From: [Clostridium] polysaccharolyticum
Lineage (GTDB): Bacteria > Bacillota > Clostridia > Lachnospirales > Lachnospiraceae
Length of the DNA stretch: 64,000 nucleotides
Assembly (NCBI RefSeq): GCF_900111595.1
Contig: NZ_FOHN01000013.1
Span: 20,147 to 84,146 of the forward strand
Direction: 5' to 3'
Shown: piece after piece, positions 8,979 through 17,544 of the stretch
Layout of the letters: every line of letters starts with the position of its first letter
Position numbering within the stretch: position 1 is the stretch's first letter
Program-made: the position numbers and the translations under genes
The notes under the pieces: model-generated
What the model was told of the DNA's origin: nothing
What the model saw: only the letters and a program-made list of their open reading frames with translations
The model's database searches: none

Positions 8979-9650
8979 TTATAATTTTTTTATTATGCCA
9001 TTTTTAATGAGATATCTTGTGTTAGTACATTCAATAATTTCATGATCATGAGAATTCATGATAATTGTAGTGCCTTTATGGTTTAATTCTTGAAACAGTT
9101 TCATTATAATTTTTTTGTTTTCAGGATCAAGAGAAGCAGTTGGTTCGTCTGCAAATAAAATGCTTGGTTGTTTTATACATGCACGTAATATTGCGACACG
9201 CTGTTTCTCACCTAAGGATAAATGGTCCGTATTTTCTGCTAATAAATGATGGATGTTTAGGATACGGGATAATGTATCAATTTTTTGCTTTATGGCTATC
9301 ACATTACGCCTCTGTATATAAAGAGGAATTAAAATATTTTCATAGACGGATATACTTTCTATAAGTCCTAAATTTTGTGGGATATATCCAAAATTAACTT
9401 TTCTAATGTTGGCATTTATAGCATCTTTACGAAAGCTGATTTTCTTATGGTTCAACCAGTAATCTCCACAGTCAAATGATTCAATTAGTGCTAATATTTT
9501 AAGAAGAGTAGTTTTGCCAGCACCAGAGGTCCCAGTAATAGCGACAAAATCTCCTTTATTTATGTATAAGCTTAAATTGTTTAAAATTATTTTGGTGTCC
9601 TGTTTGCTTGTAGTACGTTTACATAGATTCTCTATTTTTATAATGCACAT
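8979..9650 (-). CDS. ABC transporter ATP-binding protein
   Basis: 223-residue ATPase of the MacB/LolD/BceA type, which powers FtsX-like permeases. Walker A GTSGAGKTT is near residue 40, the signature LSLGEKQR near 143, Walker B ILFADEP near 163, and the switch His in NSHDHE near 200. It is the last gene of a five-gene AT-rich minus-strand operon and follows the permease gene by 14 bases. It probably moves or extracts a lipid-like or peptide substrate with its partner permeases; the substrate is unknown. Confidence 0.93.
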   Translation of the reverse strand: MCIIKIENLCKRTTSKQDTKIILNNLSLYINKGDFVAITGTSGAGKTTLLKILALIESFDCGDYWLNHKKISFRKDAINANIRKVNFGYIPQNLGLIESISVYENILIPLYIQRRNVIAIKQKIDTLSRILNIHHLLAENTDHLSLGEKQRVAILRACIKQPSILFADEPTASLDPENKKIIMKLFQELNHKGTTIIMNSHDHEIIECTNTRYLIKNGIIKKL

Positions 9651-9664
9651 AAAGTAAAGGCCTC

Positions 9665-10756
9665 CTAAGCCATAGTTTTTTTTAATAAGCGTCTAGTAGC
9701 AAGATGTACTAATATTGTAATTAGAAATAAAACACTGAATAATATACTAATATCCCAACATATAATCTGTTTTTTTTCACTATGTGTAACCAAACGATAT
9801 ATTATTTCGAGGGTACAGGCAGCTAACATGTTAAGGAATTGAGGAAAAGTTAAGACAAGTGACAACTCTATGTAACTCATTCCTTGTTCATAGAGTATTA
9901 GTATTGATTCTTTGCTTTTTAGTATATAAATATAAATTTGATAAACAATACTAAATACAATTGAAAAAAGCATTGTAATTAGCATTACTTTATTGTGTAC
10001 ATTTATATATTCTGATTTCGAGTTTATATTGTTCATCTCTCTAATTGGAGTTTTATTCTCCGTATTAATACCAAGATTCGAAACAGAATGTAATTTTCCT
10101 TCATCTACAGTTAGAGCTAATGTACTTAAGCTGCAGCTAGACATACTCAAAAAGTTCATATTTAGTGTTAAGATAAGATTATCGTTGCTTTGGGTTAATA
10201 TTTTTCCAAAGTTTAAGTTTTTCCCTGCTACATTTAGAAACATAAATTTATAATCTATCCCCATAATGCCAATAATTTCAGCCTCTTCAGTATGTTTGCT
10301 AGATGTTAAGGAAACCTTATCTCCAATGTTATATTTTTGAGTAAGTGCTCCCCCAATAACAATACCATTTTTTTTGGTTTTATTAAGCCACTTTCCCTTA
10401 GTTAAAGGGTAATGAAATTTTGATAAATATTCATTTAAATATACAAGGGTTGTATGTGTTTCGTTAATTTGAGCTTTTGTATCTAAAAGTTCGAATCCGA
10501 CAAAGGAGTTTAAGTTGTTATTCTGTATCATATTTACAAAGTCCTTGGAATTGATATTGGTATTATTAAAAAAAGGCTGAGATAAATAATGAGCATTTAT
10601 AGGGAATTTTGTAAAAATATTTTCTTTATCTAGCATAGATAAATGTTCATCAACTGTAAGGTAAAATAAAATCATAAACATATGAAAGAACATTATGACA
10701 CCCATAATGTTCTGCTTTTTCATTATCTTATAATAATTTGAGATGATTTTTAGCAT
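9665..10756 (-). CDS. FtsX/MacB-like ABC permease with extracytoplasmic domain
   Basis: 363-residue membrane protein. One hydrophobic segment near residues 17-35 is followed by about 215 extracytoplasmic residues with the MacB-type pattern (a GKWLN...GIVIGGALTQKYNIGDKV stretch around residue 118). Three hydrophobic segments close the protein in the FtsX arrangement. It is AT-rich (Ile/Asn/Lys-rich). It overlaps the preceding gene by 29 bases, suggesting coupled translation. It probably pairs with the ATPase encoded just downstream. It is shorter than canonical MacB (about 640) because it has no ATPase part, as usual for Gram-positive FtsX partners. Confidence 0.78.
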   Translation of the reverse strand: MLKIISNYYKIMKKQNIMGVIMFFHMFMILFYLTVDEHLSMLDKENIFTKFPINAHYLSQPFFNNTNINSKDFVNMIQNNNLNSFVGFELLDTKAQINETHTTLVYLNEYLSKFHYPLTKGKWLNKTKKNGIVIGGALTQKYNIGDKVSLTSSKHTEEAEIIGIMGIDYKFMFLNVAGKNLNFGKILTQSNDNLILTLNMNFLSMSSCSLSTLALTVDEGKLHSVSNLGINTENKTPIREMNNINSKSEYINVHNKVMLITMLFSIVFSIVYQIYIYILKSKESILILYEQGMSYIELSLVLTFPQFLNMLAACTLEIIYRLVTHSEKKQIICWDISILFSVLFLITILVHLATRRLLKKTMA

Positions 10757-11234
10757 AGTTTATACCTATAATAATTTCATATAATAGTAATACAAATAGT
10801 TCCAATACAAATAAGCTATATGTAAAGTTTGTACTGGTTAAAAAGCAAAATAAAAAGTACAAAAGGTTACTTAACAACATTGGAAAAAGAAATATAACTG
10901 TGCTTTCTAAAATAATAAAACAGCTTATTTTCTTTTTAAAAAATCCATTTATGTATAGAGTTTGAAATAATGACTTTCTCTTACTTATATAGTACATATA
11001 TCCATTTATCAGAATAAGAAGCATAATTATAATAATAATAGTGTTACATATATTATAATAAAATAGATTGAGTAAAATGTAAATTATTTTGTCTTTTTTT
11101 TGGGAGGGCAAATTACTGTACAAATCAATAAAGCCAAAGTTTAATATTATACAGGTTAAGAAAATCCCAATTATTTGCATATTAATTAATAATTTATTAT
11201 TTCTTATACTAAGTATTATAATTTTAATAAACAT
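10728..11234 (-). CDS. short FtsX-like membrane protein, probable second permease subunit
   Basis: 168-residue protein with four predicted hydrophobic segments. The middle part, SKRKSLFQTLYINGFFKKK followed by a hydrophobic stretch, resembles the cytoplasmic-loop/TM junction of FtsX permeases. It lacks the large extracytoplasmic domain of its neighbour. It could be a half-size permease that forms a heterodimer with the 363-residue permease, or the N-terminal part of an older larger permease. Strongly AT-rich. It overlaps the next gene by 29 bases and starts 9 bases after the VanZ-like gene. Confidence 0.6.
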   Translation of the reverse strand: MFIKIIILSIRNNKLLINMQIIGIFLTCIILNFGFIDLYSNLPSQKKDKIIYILLNLFYYNICNTIIIIIMLLILINGYMYYISKRKSLFQTLYINGFFKKKISCFIILESTVIFLFPMLLSNLLYFLFCFLTSTNFTYSLFVLELFVLLLYEIIIGINYAKNHLKLL

Positions 11235-11243
11235 AATCAGTTC

Positions 11244-11840
11244 CTATATATGAAAATTGGTTTTGTATACAATATTTGTACTAATCCATTTATACAACAC
11301 GGGTATTTTTTTTATTATTATAAATACAACTAATCCAGCAATAATACCTGTAGTATTCAAAATGATATCATCAATATCAATTATTCTGCTTGGATATTTA
11401 GTAATTAAATTTATAAAAAGTTGTAGTGTTTCCAACATAATACTACTTAAAAATGATAAAAGGAATAAAGATATATATTTTCTATTCTTGTTTAAAAATC
11501 CTAAAAAGATTGGCAGTGGAAACAAAAGAATTAAATTTCCAATAATCTGTCTGTTGAATAGAGTGTTATTCTTTATTAAGTGACTTATAGATTGAAAAGG
11601 AATAAGCTGAATACTATCTGAAAGATTGTACTCAACGATACGGTCTGAAGTAGGCATCCTGATTGGCAATATTCCAGTACTAAAAATAAATAAAATATAT
11701 ATCTCTAGAATTCCTAAAAACCATAAGGTAATTTTATGCTGTTTGTGCATTATGTAGAAAAGTGCTGTTATAATAAAAATCACTAAAAACATAAATAAAA
11801 ATGTTTGTGGAAAAAGTTGAATTGTTATCATAGTTATCAC
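11244..11840 (-). CDS. VanZ-like family membrane protein
   Basis: 198-residue protein with five hydrophobic segments. The VanZ pattern is visible: NLILLFPLPIFLGFL near residue 102, then a glutamate-containing SSIMLETLQLF helix, then IIDIDDIILNTTGIIAG. VanZ homologues give low-level teicoplanin resistance or envelope-stress tolerance by an unknown mechanism, and they often accompany lantibiotic or bacteriocin genes. Its place between a secreted protein and ABC permeases suggests an envelope-protective role here. The link is inferred. Confidence 0.82.
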   Translation of the reverse strand: MITMITIQLFPQTFLFMFLVIFIITALFYIMHKQHKITLWFLGILEIYILFIFSTGILPIRMPTSDRIVEYNLSDSIQLIPFQSISHLIKNNTLFNRQIIGNLILLFPLPIFLGFLNKNRKYISLFLLSFLSSIMLETLQLFINLITKYPSRIIDIDDIILNTTGIIAGLVVFIIIKKIPVLYKWISTNIVYKTNFHI

Positions 11841-11855
11841 CCATGCCTATCAGTT

Positions 11856-12281
11856 TTATTTATTGTATTTTATGTATAAATCAGCGTACCATTTAGAGCT
11901 CTTTATGTTATATTTTCCAGTTGATAGCATGCTATTTTTACCAAAGAGAAGTCTATAATCACCGGATTTGTCTCCTTTTAATTTCGATGTAGAACCATGT
12001 ACACTAGATACTGTGGTTGAATCAGAACCACTTCCTGTTGCAGCCCAACCCCAGATATATTTTTTTTCAAGTTCAATCCATAAATCATCATTGTCATCAC
12101 CAGTCATATTAGATGTTATAATTGTAACAGTTGGCGTTCCTGATGCATTATGAATTCTACTTGTAGTGGAGCATGAAAAACTATAATGTGTAGTATACTC
12201 TTCTTCTGCGGCCAAAACTATTGTGCAGGTTGTAAGAAAAGCAAACATACAAGTTGCTCCAATTATATTTTTTATTTTCAT
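11856..12281 (-). CDS. secreted protein of unknown family
   Basis: 141-residue precursor with a clear signal peptide: KIK at the N-terminus, a hydrophobic core to about residue 24, and a probable cleavage at VLAA/EEE. The mature part (about 116 residues) is rich in Ser, Thr, Gly and alternating hydrophobic residues, which suggests a beta-sheet fold, with one cysteine in YSFSCSTT. I do not recognise the family. It heads an operon encoding a VanZ-like protein, two FtsX-like permeases and an ABC ATPase, a layout seen for secreted antibacterial proteins with self-protection genes (lactococcin-972-type clusters), but its sequence lacks that family's pattern. AGAAGG lies 10 bases before ATG. Confidence 0.7.
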   Translation of the reverse strand: MKIKNIIGATCMFAFLTTCTIVLAAEEEYTTHYSFSCSTTSRIHNASGTPTVTIITSNMTGDDNDDLWIELEKKYIWGWAATGSGSDSTTVSSVHGSTSKLKGDKSGDYRLLFGKNSMLSTGKYNIKSSKWYADLYIKYNK

Positions 12282-12334
12282 TAATTTTTACCTTCTAAAT
12301 TGTTTAAACTGTAGACTTTCCTATTTACTGGAAT

Positions 12335-12363
12335 ATTATAGGGAAAAAATATGTTATTGTCAA
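12335..12363 (-). promoter_or_regulatory. consensus SigA promoter of the AT-rich ABC/VanZ operon
   Basis: Read on the minus strand: TTGACA, a 17-base spacer and TATAAT. Both hexamers match consensus exactly. It lies 53 bases upstream of the secreted-protein start, so the five genes have their own strong promoter. Confidence 0.85.
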
Positions 12364-12446
12364 ATAAAAAATTTTTTTAGAAAAATTAGCAAATGCAAAA
12401 TATTTAGCATCTGATAAAATAAAAATACATTAAAACAACAAAAAAA

Positions 12447-12492
12447 CAGAACTGTCCCCTAATACTTTTGTATTAGTAAGGGAACAGTCCTA
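12447..12492 (-). terminator. terminator of the XRE regulator
   Basis: A long hairpin pairs ACTGTCCCCTAATAC (plus strand, from 12451) with the GTATTAGTAAGGGAACAGT side. On the minus strand it is followed by a run of seven T. It isolates the regulator from the AT-rich operon. Confidence 0.75.
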
Positions 12493-12559
12493 TTTAATTT
12501 ATGTACAGAAAATATTCTCGTATAAGAAACAGCATAGTATTTCCAATTCATTTTACTTT

Positions 12560-12970
12560 TTACACATTTTGCTGATGCTTAAGTTTAATTTTTAGGATTT
12601 CAAGTAATTCTTCCTGATTGTTTTCATTAAGCTGAACTAGCAAAGGACAGAATTCTTCTAAAATTTTCACATTATTATCTTCTTCTGCGTCAGCTGCACT
12701 TGTAATCTGTAATTTGACATGGTCTGTTAGTGCAATATCTGTCTGTGGGGTGCCGTCAGCTGATGCACCTCGAAGTATGTAATCACAACTTACATGGAAG
12801 TATTCAGACATTTTAGCTATTACATCTCCTGTTGGCACTACCATGTTCTGTTCCACTCGGCTTATGTTAGAACCATGTAAATCAACAATTACACCGAGTG
12901 CCTGTTGTGTTAAGTGAGCATTTTTGCGTAATGCTTTGATACGTTCCCCAATACTTTTCATAGTATCCAC
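12560..12970 (-). CDS. XRE-family HTH regulator
   Basis: 136-residue DNA-binding protein. The Cro/C1-type helix-turn-helix spans about residues 8-65 (IKALRKNAHLTQQALGVIVD followed by SNISRVEQN). The C-terminal 70 residues are acidic and probably mediate dimerisation or partner binding. It is monocistronic, ended by a hairpin. It lies close to the AT-rich island and could control it, but there is no direct sign of that. Confidence 0.88.
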   Translation of the reverse strand: MDTMKSIGERIKALRKNAHLTQQALGVIVDLHGSNISRVEQNMVVPTGDVIAKMSEYFHVSCDYILRGASADGTPQTDIALTDHVKLQITSAADAEEDNNVKILEEFCPLLVQLNENNQEELLEILKIKLKHQQNV

Positions 12971-13145
12971 CTCCTATGTATAAAAAAAGATATAATCTTT
13001 TAAATAAATACTACCACACATTTACATATCAGACAAGAAAGAAACCTCTTTTTATACCTTAGAAAGAAGCTGATTTGGCTGAAGTAGGACTATTAGGCTA
13101 TAAGAAAACATATGTATATTTATTCAGAAATTTTAGTATTTGAAG

Positions 13146-13177
13146 AAAAAACACTGGAGAGTTAGTTCCAGTGTTTG
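13146..13177 (-). terminator. terminator of the AI-2E-family transporter gene
   Basis: AAACACTGGA...TCCAGTGTTT hairpin, which on the minus strand runs into TTTTTTC. It sits directly after the transporter stop. Confidence 0.75.
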
Positions 13178-13182
13178 CATGG

Positions 13183-14373
13183 TTACATATGAATTCCTTT
13201 TTTCTTTAACTTGCGGTTCATAAATTCATTTAGCAAAAATGCAAGAACTGCTACAATAGGAACTCCAAGGAACATGCCAAGAACCCCAAAGTAAGCATCC
13301 CCTATCGTAATGGCAAAGATAACCCATATTGGTTTTAATCCAGTAGACTCACCTAGAATTTTAGGTCCTAAATACAATCCGTCAAATTGCTGTAAAATAA
13401 AAATCAGAATGGCAAATACAATGGCTTGAATAGGGTCTAGCAGCAAATAAATAATTACTCCAGGAACAGCACCAATAAATGGACCAAAGTAAGGAATCAT
13501 ATTGGTTATGCCTACAATTGTGCTAAGAAGCACTGCATATGGCAGTTTAAGAATAGACATAAGTACAAAGCATATCATTCCAATTATAAGAGAGTCCAGA
13601 AGCTTACCAAAAATAAAGCCACTAAAAATAGCATTACATTTAGAGGCTGTAGAACAGAAGTAGTTGGCAGTATCCTTTGGTAAGAAGGCATAAACTAAAC
13701 GTTTTGCATTTCTTATTAGCAGTTCTTTGTCAATTAAAATGTAAGCAGAAATTACAATGGCAAGAATAATGTTAATCAGTGTCTTTACAATTGACATGGA
13801 AATATTAAATAGCAAAGGAAATGCATTGGTTACAATATTAGTTCCAAAATCAACAAGAGGTGATCTTAAATCGTTAATCTTGTCGCGAATAAAGGCAACA
13901 TCCAGATTTGGATAGCGTTCTTGAATGCCGTTTAAGAAATCATAAGCAGCATTGTACATATCAGGGAAACGATCCGTCAGATCCTGAAAACTGGCACCAA
14001 ACTGGGGAACAATGTAAATCATTATGATACTTACTAGGCCTAGAGCAATAAAATAAGATAATAAGATAGATAAAGTGTGACGAAGACTTAGTCTTAGCTT
14101 GGATTCATTAAATAGTTTTCCAAGAAGGTTATCCAGTTTTTTTACAATAGGATTTAATATATAGGCAATAAAAAATCCAATAAAGAAAGGAGACAGAGTA
14201 CGAAAAAGGTTTGCTATTGTTTTTTGCGTTTTGCTCCAGTTTAAGATGCAGTAAACAAGAATGCTACCAGTTATTATTACAAAAAGAGAGTAAATACATA
14301 TGGTAAAGTACTTTGAATTTGTTTCAAAAACATTCCGTTTTTCTTTACCAGATTTGTGTTCATTTACGGACAT
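13183..14373 (-). CDS. AI-2E/PerM-family transporter
   Basis: 396-residue membrane protein with about eight hydrophobic segments and the family's conserved block GITNMIPYFGPFIGAVPG near residue 290, followed by the QQFDGLYLGPKILG segment. The family includes YdiK, PerM and TqsA; members have been tied to AI-2 export, Na+/H+ antiport or envelope functions, so the substrate is open. The last 20 residues are basic. It is transcribed alone from a region shared with tRNA-Lys. Confidence 0.88.
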   Translation of the reverse strand: MSVNEHKSGKEKRNVFETNSKYFTICIYSLFVIITGSILVYCILNWSKTQKTIANLFRTLSPFFIGFFIAYILNPIVKKLDNLLGKLFNESKLRLSLRHTLSILLSYFIALGLVSIIMIYIVPQFGASFQDLTDRFPDMYNAAYDFLNGIQERYPNLDVAFIRDKINDLRSPLVDFGTNIVTNAFPLLFNISMSIVKTLINIILAIVISAYILIDKELLIRNAKRLVYAFLPKDTANYFCSTASKCNAIFSGFIFGKLLDSLIIGMICFVLMSILKLPYAVLLSTIVGITNMIPYFGPFIGAVPGVIIYLLLDPIQAIVFAILIFILQQFDGLYLGPKILGESTGLKPIWVIFAITIGDAYFGVLGMFLGVPIVAVLAFLLNEFMNRKLKKKGIHM

Positions 14374-14496
14374 ATTCCTCAGTTCCTTTCTATTCTTTAA
14401 ACATATTTTAAAATAAGTTGAATGTATTATCTTTTATCAATATTATAGACTGAAAGAGAATGGAGCGCAATAAAATATAATTTTTTAAAAAAAAGC

Positions 14497-14525
14497 TTGC
14501 TTTTTTAGGTTTAATCATATATAAT
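14497..14525 (+). promoter_or_regulatory. promoter of tRNA-Lys
   Basis: TTGCTT, a 17-base spacer and TATAAT end 40 bases before the tRNA. The remaining interval 14374-14496 shows nothing else I can name. Confidence 0.7.
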
Positions 14526-14565
14526 CATACTTGCGTTAAGGCAATGAATTAAATTTAATAAATAA

Positions 14566-14638
14566 GCGCTTCTAGCTCAGTTGGTAGAGCACCTGACTCT
14601 TAATCAGGGTGTCCAGGGTTCGAACCCCTGGAGGCGCA
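14566..14638 (+). tRNA. tRNA-Lys (anticodon CTT)
   Basis: 73-base cloverleaf. The acceptor arms GCGCTTC and GAGGCGC pair with one G-U; the D-arm is GCTC...GAGC; the anticodon loop CTCTTAA gives CTT (14599-14601) reading AAG; the T-arm has GGGTTCGAACCCC; the discriminator is A. The 3' CCA is not encoded. Confidence 0.97.
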
Positions 14639-14645
14639 TCTCAAG

Positions 14646-14690
14646 GTCCTTGTTTAGCGAACATATGAGTCGTTGGGTAAGGGCTTTTTA
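14646..14690 (+). terminator. probable terminator after tRNA-Lys
   Basis: GTCCTTG (14646-14652) pairs with TAAGGGC (14678-14684), with G-U pairs, and is followed by TTTTTATTT. The hairpin is imperfect. Confidence 0.45.
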
Positions 14691-14822
14691 TTTGCTAAGC
14701 ATTCGAACATAAATTCGACAAAACATTTTTAAGGAAAAGAGTATCTGAAGCTTGATTTCCTGTAAATTAGAAAATGTTTTTGTGGTATACTAGTACCAGA
14801 GCAAAAAAACGGAGGAAGAATT

Positions 14823-15671
14823 ATGAATAAAGATCCTTTCGTGTCACCGGCATTAAAGTGGGTGGGAGGAAAAAGACAATTACTAAAAGATATAAAGCCG
14901 CTGATACCGGAAGAACTTACAATGTATTATGAACCCTTTTTTGGAGGCGGTGCAGTTTTATTTGAAACGCAGCCAGAAAAGGCCGTTATAAATGATGCGA
15001 ACGAAGAACTTATGAATGTGTATCGGACGATCCGTGATGATTGTGATCAGTTGATTGAACTGTTAAAAAAACATAATGAGAACAATACAGCAAAATATTA
15101 TTATGAAGTTAGAGGATTTGACAGGGATCAGGCATTATATGAGGCCATGACAGCAACAGAACGGGCAGCAAGAATCGTGTTTCTAAATAAGACTTGTTAT
15201 AACGGTTTGTTTCGGGTAAACCAGTCTGGCCAGTTTAACGCACCCTATGGCAAATATAAAAATCCTAATATTGTTAATGAAGAAACCTTACGTGCTATTT
15301 CTAGATACTTACAAAAGGCAAAGATAGAAATAAAGTCAGGGGATTACAAAGATGCAATTAAAGGAGCTAGAAAAGGAGCATTTGTCTACTTAGATCCTCC
15401 ATATCATCCTATATCCTATTCCAGTTCTTTTACAGGTTATACAAACAATGGGTTCGGAATAAAGGAACAGCAGGAGTTAAAGGCACAGTGTGATAAACTC
15501 AACAAAAGGGGAGTAAGGTTTTTATTATCTAATTCTTATTGTGACTTTATAACACAATTATATCAGGAGTACCATATAAAACAGGTGTCTGCAAAGCGTG
15601 CTATTAATTCCAAAGCAGATAAACGTGGAGAAGTGGGGGAGGTATTAATCGCCAATTATGAAATTCAATAA
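14823..15671 (+). CDS. Dam-type N6-adenine DNA methyltransferase (D12 class)
   Basis: 282-residue alpha-class adenine methyltransferase that transfers a methyl group from S-adenosylmethionine. The SAM motif is in ALKWVGGKRQLL (residues 10-21) with YEPFFGGGAVLFE following. The catalytic motif IV is DPPY near residue 190, and the FLNKTCYNGLFRVN block is typical of Dam/DpnM enzymes. Similarity to Dam suggests GATC as target, unproven. The start has a GGAGGAAG site. It overlaps the next gene by 14 bases, so translation is probably coupled, as in a restriction-modification pair with the methylase made first. Confidence 0.93.
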   Translation: MNKDPFVSPALKWVGGKRQLLKDIKPLIPEELTMYYEPFFGGGAVLFETQPEKAVINDANEELMNVYRTIRDDCDQLIELLKKHNENNTAKYYYEVRGFDRDQALYEAMTATERAARIVFLNKTCYNGLFRVNQSGQFNAPYGKYKNPNIVNEETLRAISRYLQKAKIEIKSGDYKDAIKGARKGAFVYLDPPYHPISYSSSFTGYTNNGFGIKEQQELKAQCDKLNKRGVRFLLSNSYCDFITQLYQEYHIKQVSAKRAINSKADKRGEVGEVLIANYEIQ

Positions 15672-16974
15672 TGCGGAAGGCATAACAGAATCTGTTACGT
15701 TAAATGACAAAGCATGGGATTGTATATTTGAACGGTATGATATTGTGGAACAGGTAAGAAAAAATGGAATGTTCCATATTACAGCCAGTCAGATTAAAGA
15801 ATTCAGGGAACCACGGCTTATGACAAAGTTTGATACAAGAGATTCCATTCCTAGGGCATTTGGAAAGGGAAAAGAAAAAATGTCTATATTGCCTGATAGC
15901 AGAGGAAGTTATGTAATTGGATATTTTGATACTTATCTGGAGTTTCCCGATATGGAAAGAAGAATAAAGCATGTGGAATTTCCAGACTATTTGCAGACCA
16001 TAAGTAAAAGAAATATTAATAGTGAAGCCAATGTTATTAATGTTTTAGGGGTTACAAATATTTTAGAAGATTTTCTTTCTGAAAATGGAATGATACAAAC
16101 TATTAGCGGCAGAATGAAATCTGGAGTATTTGATTTTTTTATACAGGATACAAGGCAGCAGGTATTTCATAAAATTGCAGTAAAAAATGCACAGATTGAA
16201 GTTGATGCAGGCTTTGAAAATCAAAACTGCGTCTGTATTATGGAAGCAAAAAATGTTGTCCATAAAGATTTTATTGTAAGACAGCTCTATTATCCATACC
16301 GTTGCTGGGAGGAGAAGGTAGGTAAACCAGTAAGAACTGTTTTTATGGTGTATAGCAATAACGTTTTCCGTTTGTTAGAATATGAATTTACACAGACAGA
16401 CTGTTATAGTTCTATCCAGTTTATAAGACAGAAAAACTATAGTTTTGAAGATGTAGATATTAAACACTCTGATTTAATGGAGTGTTATCAGAGAACAAGG
16501 GCCTTAAAAGAGCCAAGGGAAATTCCGTTTATTCAGGCAGACAGTTTTAATACGGTAATTTCACTATTGGAAATTGTTACGGAAGAACCAAAAACAATTG
16601 CGGAGATTTCTAGCCGAATTGGCTTTGCCACAAGGCAGGGGGATTATTATTTTAACGCTGCCAAGTACTTAGGTTTAACAGAAAAGATTACAGATGCAGA
16701 TGGTTCTAAGAAAGTAGAACTTTCGGCACTTGGAAAAAGGGTAATGAATCTTCCATATAAAGAACGTCAGCTTATGTATATAGAACTGATGTTTCAACAT
16801 GAGATTTTCAGGGAGACATTTTTTCCGTCTGCAATTGCAGGAAGGTTAGTAGATAAGGACTTTATACAAAAGAAGATGTCAGAATTAAATGTGTGTGGTC
16901 CTAATCTGGTGGGGCGAAGAGCTTCAAGTGTAATGGGATGGTTAAGATGGATCTTTTCAATAATAAATGAGTAA
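15658..16974 (+). CDS. probable type II restriction endonuclease
   Basis: 438-residue protein whose gene overlaps the methyltransferase gene. A PD-(D/E)XK nuclease core is likely around residues 150-215: SGVFDFF, then IEVDAGFEN, then VCIMEAKN, where the D and the E-A-K spacing fit the catalytic triad. A winged-helix-like C-terminal part (TIAEISSRIGFATRQGDYYF) could bind DNA. It does not look like the 280-residue DpnII/MboI enzymes or DpnI, so the cut site is unknown. Context is the main support for a restriction role; a methylation-dependent nuclease or a defence effector is the alternative. Confidence 0.72.
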   Translation: MKFNNAEGITESVTLNDKAWDCIFERYDIVEQVRKNGMFHITASQIKEFREPRLMTKFDTRDSIPRAFGKGKEKMSILPDSRGSYVIGYFDTYLEFPDMERRIKHVEFPDYLQTISKRNINSEANVINVLGVTNILEDFLSENGMIQTISGRMKSGVFDFFIQDTRQQVFHKIAVKNAQIEVDAGFENQNCVCIMEAKNVVHKDFIVRQLYYPYRCWEEKVGKPVRTVFMVYSNNVFRLLEYEFTQTDCYSSIQFIRQKNYSFEDVDIKHSDLMECYQRTRALKEPREIPFIQADSFNTVISLLEIVTEEPKTIAEISSRIGFATRQGDYYFNAAKYLGLTEKITDADGSKKVELSALGKRVMNLPYKERQLMYIELMFQHEIFRETFFPSAIAGRLVDKDFIQKKMSELNVCGPNLVGRRASSVMGWLRWIFSIINE

Positions 16975-17028
16975 GAATACAGTTCTTTTTTTAAATAAAC
17001 AATACTAAGAGGGAATGGAGGAAATGAT

Positions 17029-17544
17029 ATGATTCATGTATATTATGGAGATGGGAAAGGAAAAACAACTGCAGCGGCAGGATTAGCTGTGCGGGCAGCA
17101 GGAACTGGCATGAAAGTATATGTGGTTCGTTTCTTAAAGACAGAAAATTCGGGAGAAGTAAAATCTTTAAGACAACTTGAAAACATTATCGTTGAGCCCA
17201 TTACAAAAAGTTTTGGTTTTACATTTGATATGACACCAGAGCAGAAGGAAGAAGCAAAGATTTATTATACAGAAATGCTTCGTAAAGCGATCTCTAAAGA
17301 AAATGTAGAAAAGTATGATATGTTTGTTATGGATGAAGTAAATATTGTATTTGGCTATGGTTTTATAGACAAGCAGGAGTTACTGGATTTTCTAAAAGAG
17401 TATGGGCAGAAAAAAGAAATTGTAATTACTGGTGCAGTCAGACAGGAAGAAATTGTAGAGCTTGCAGATTATGTAACAGAAATTAAAAAGGAAAAACATC
17501 CATATGATAAGGGAGTAAATGCCCGAAAGGGTATTGAATTTTAA
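17029..17544 (+). CDS. cobO: cob(I)yrinic acid a,c-diamide adenosyltransferase
   Basis: 171-residue CobA/BtuR/CobO-type enzyme that adenosylates the cobalt of corrinoids with ATP. The unusual P-loop GDGKGKTTAA is at residues 7-16. The metal/ATP region MDEVN lies near residue 104, and the family ending NARKGIEF is intact. No other cobalamin gene is near, so it probably serves corrinoid salvage. A GGAGG site lies 8 bases before ATG. Confidence 0.93.
   Translation: MIHVYYGDGKGKTTAAAGLAVRAAGTGMKVYVVRFLKTENSGEVKSLRQLENIIVEPITKSFGFTFDMTPEQKEEAKIYYTEMLRKAISKENVEKYDMFVMDEVNIVFGYGFIDKQELLDFLKEYGQKKEIVITGAVRQEEIVELADYVTEIKKEKHPYDKGVNARKGIEF

Noticed and set aside
11856..12281. Calling the secreted protein a lactococcin-972 bacteriocin
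   Set aside because: Layout is similar, but the protein is longer and lacks the conserved Trp/Gly and His pattern of that family.
14714..14720. Spo0A-box-like TTCGACA upstream of the methylase gene
   Set aside because: A seven-base match is expected several times by chance in 64 kb, and no sporulation link of these genes is known.
14566..16974. Integrated element with tRNA-Lys attachment site
   Set aside because: I saw no integrase and no repeat of the tRNA 3' end after the nuclease gene.
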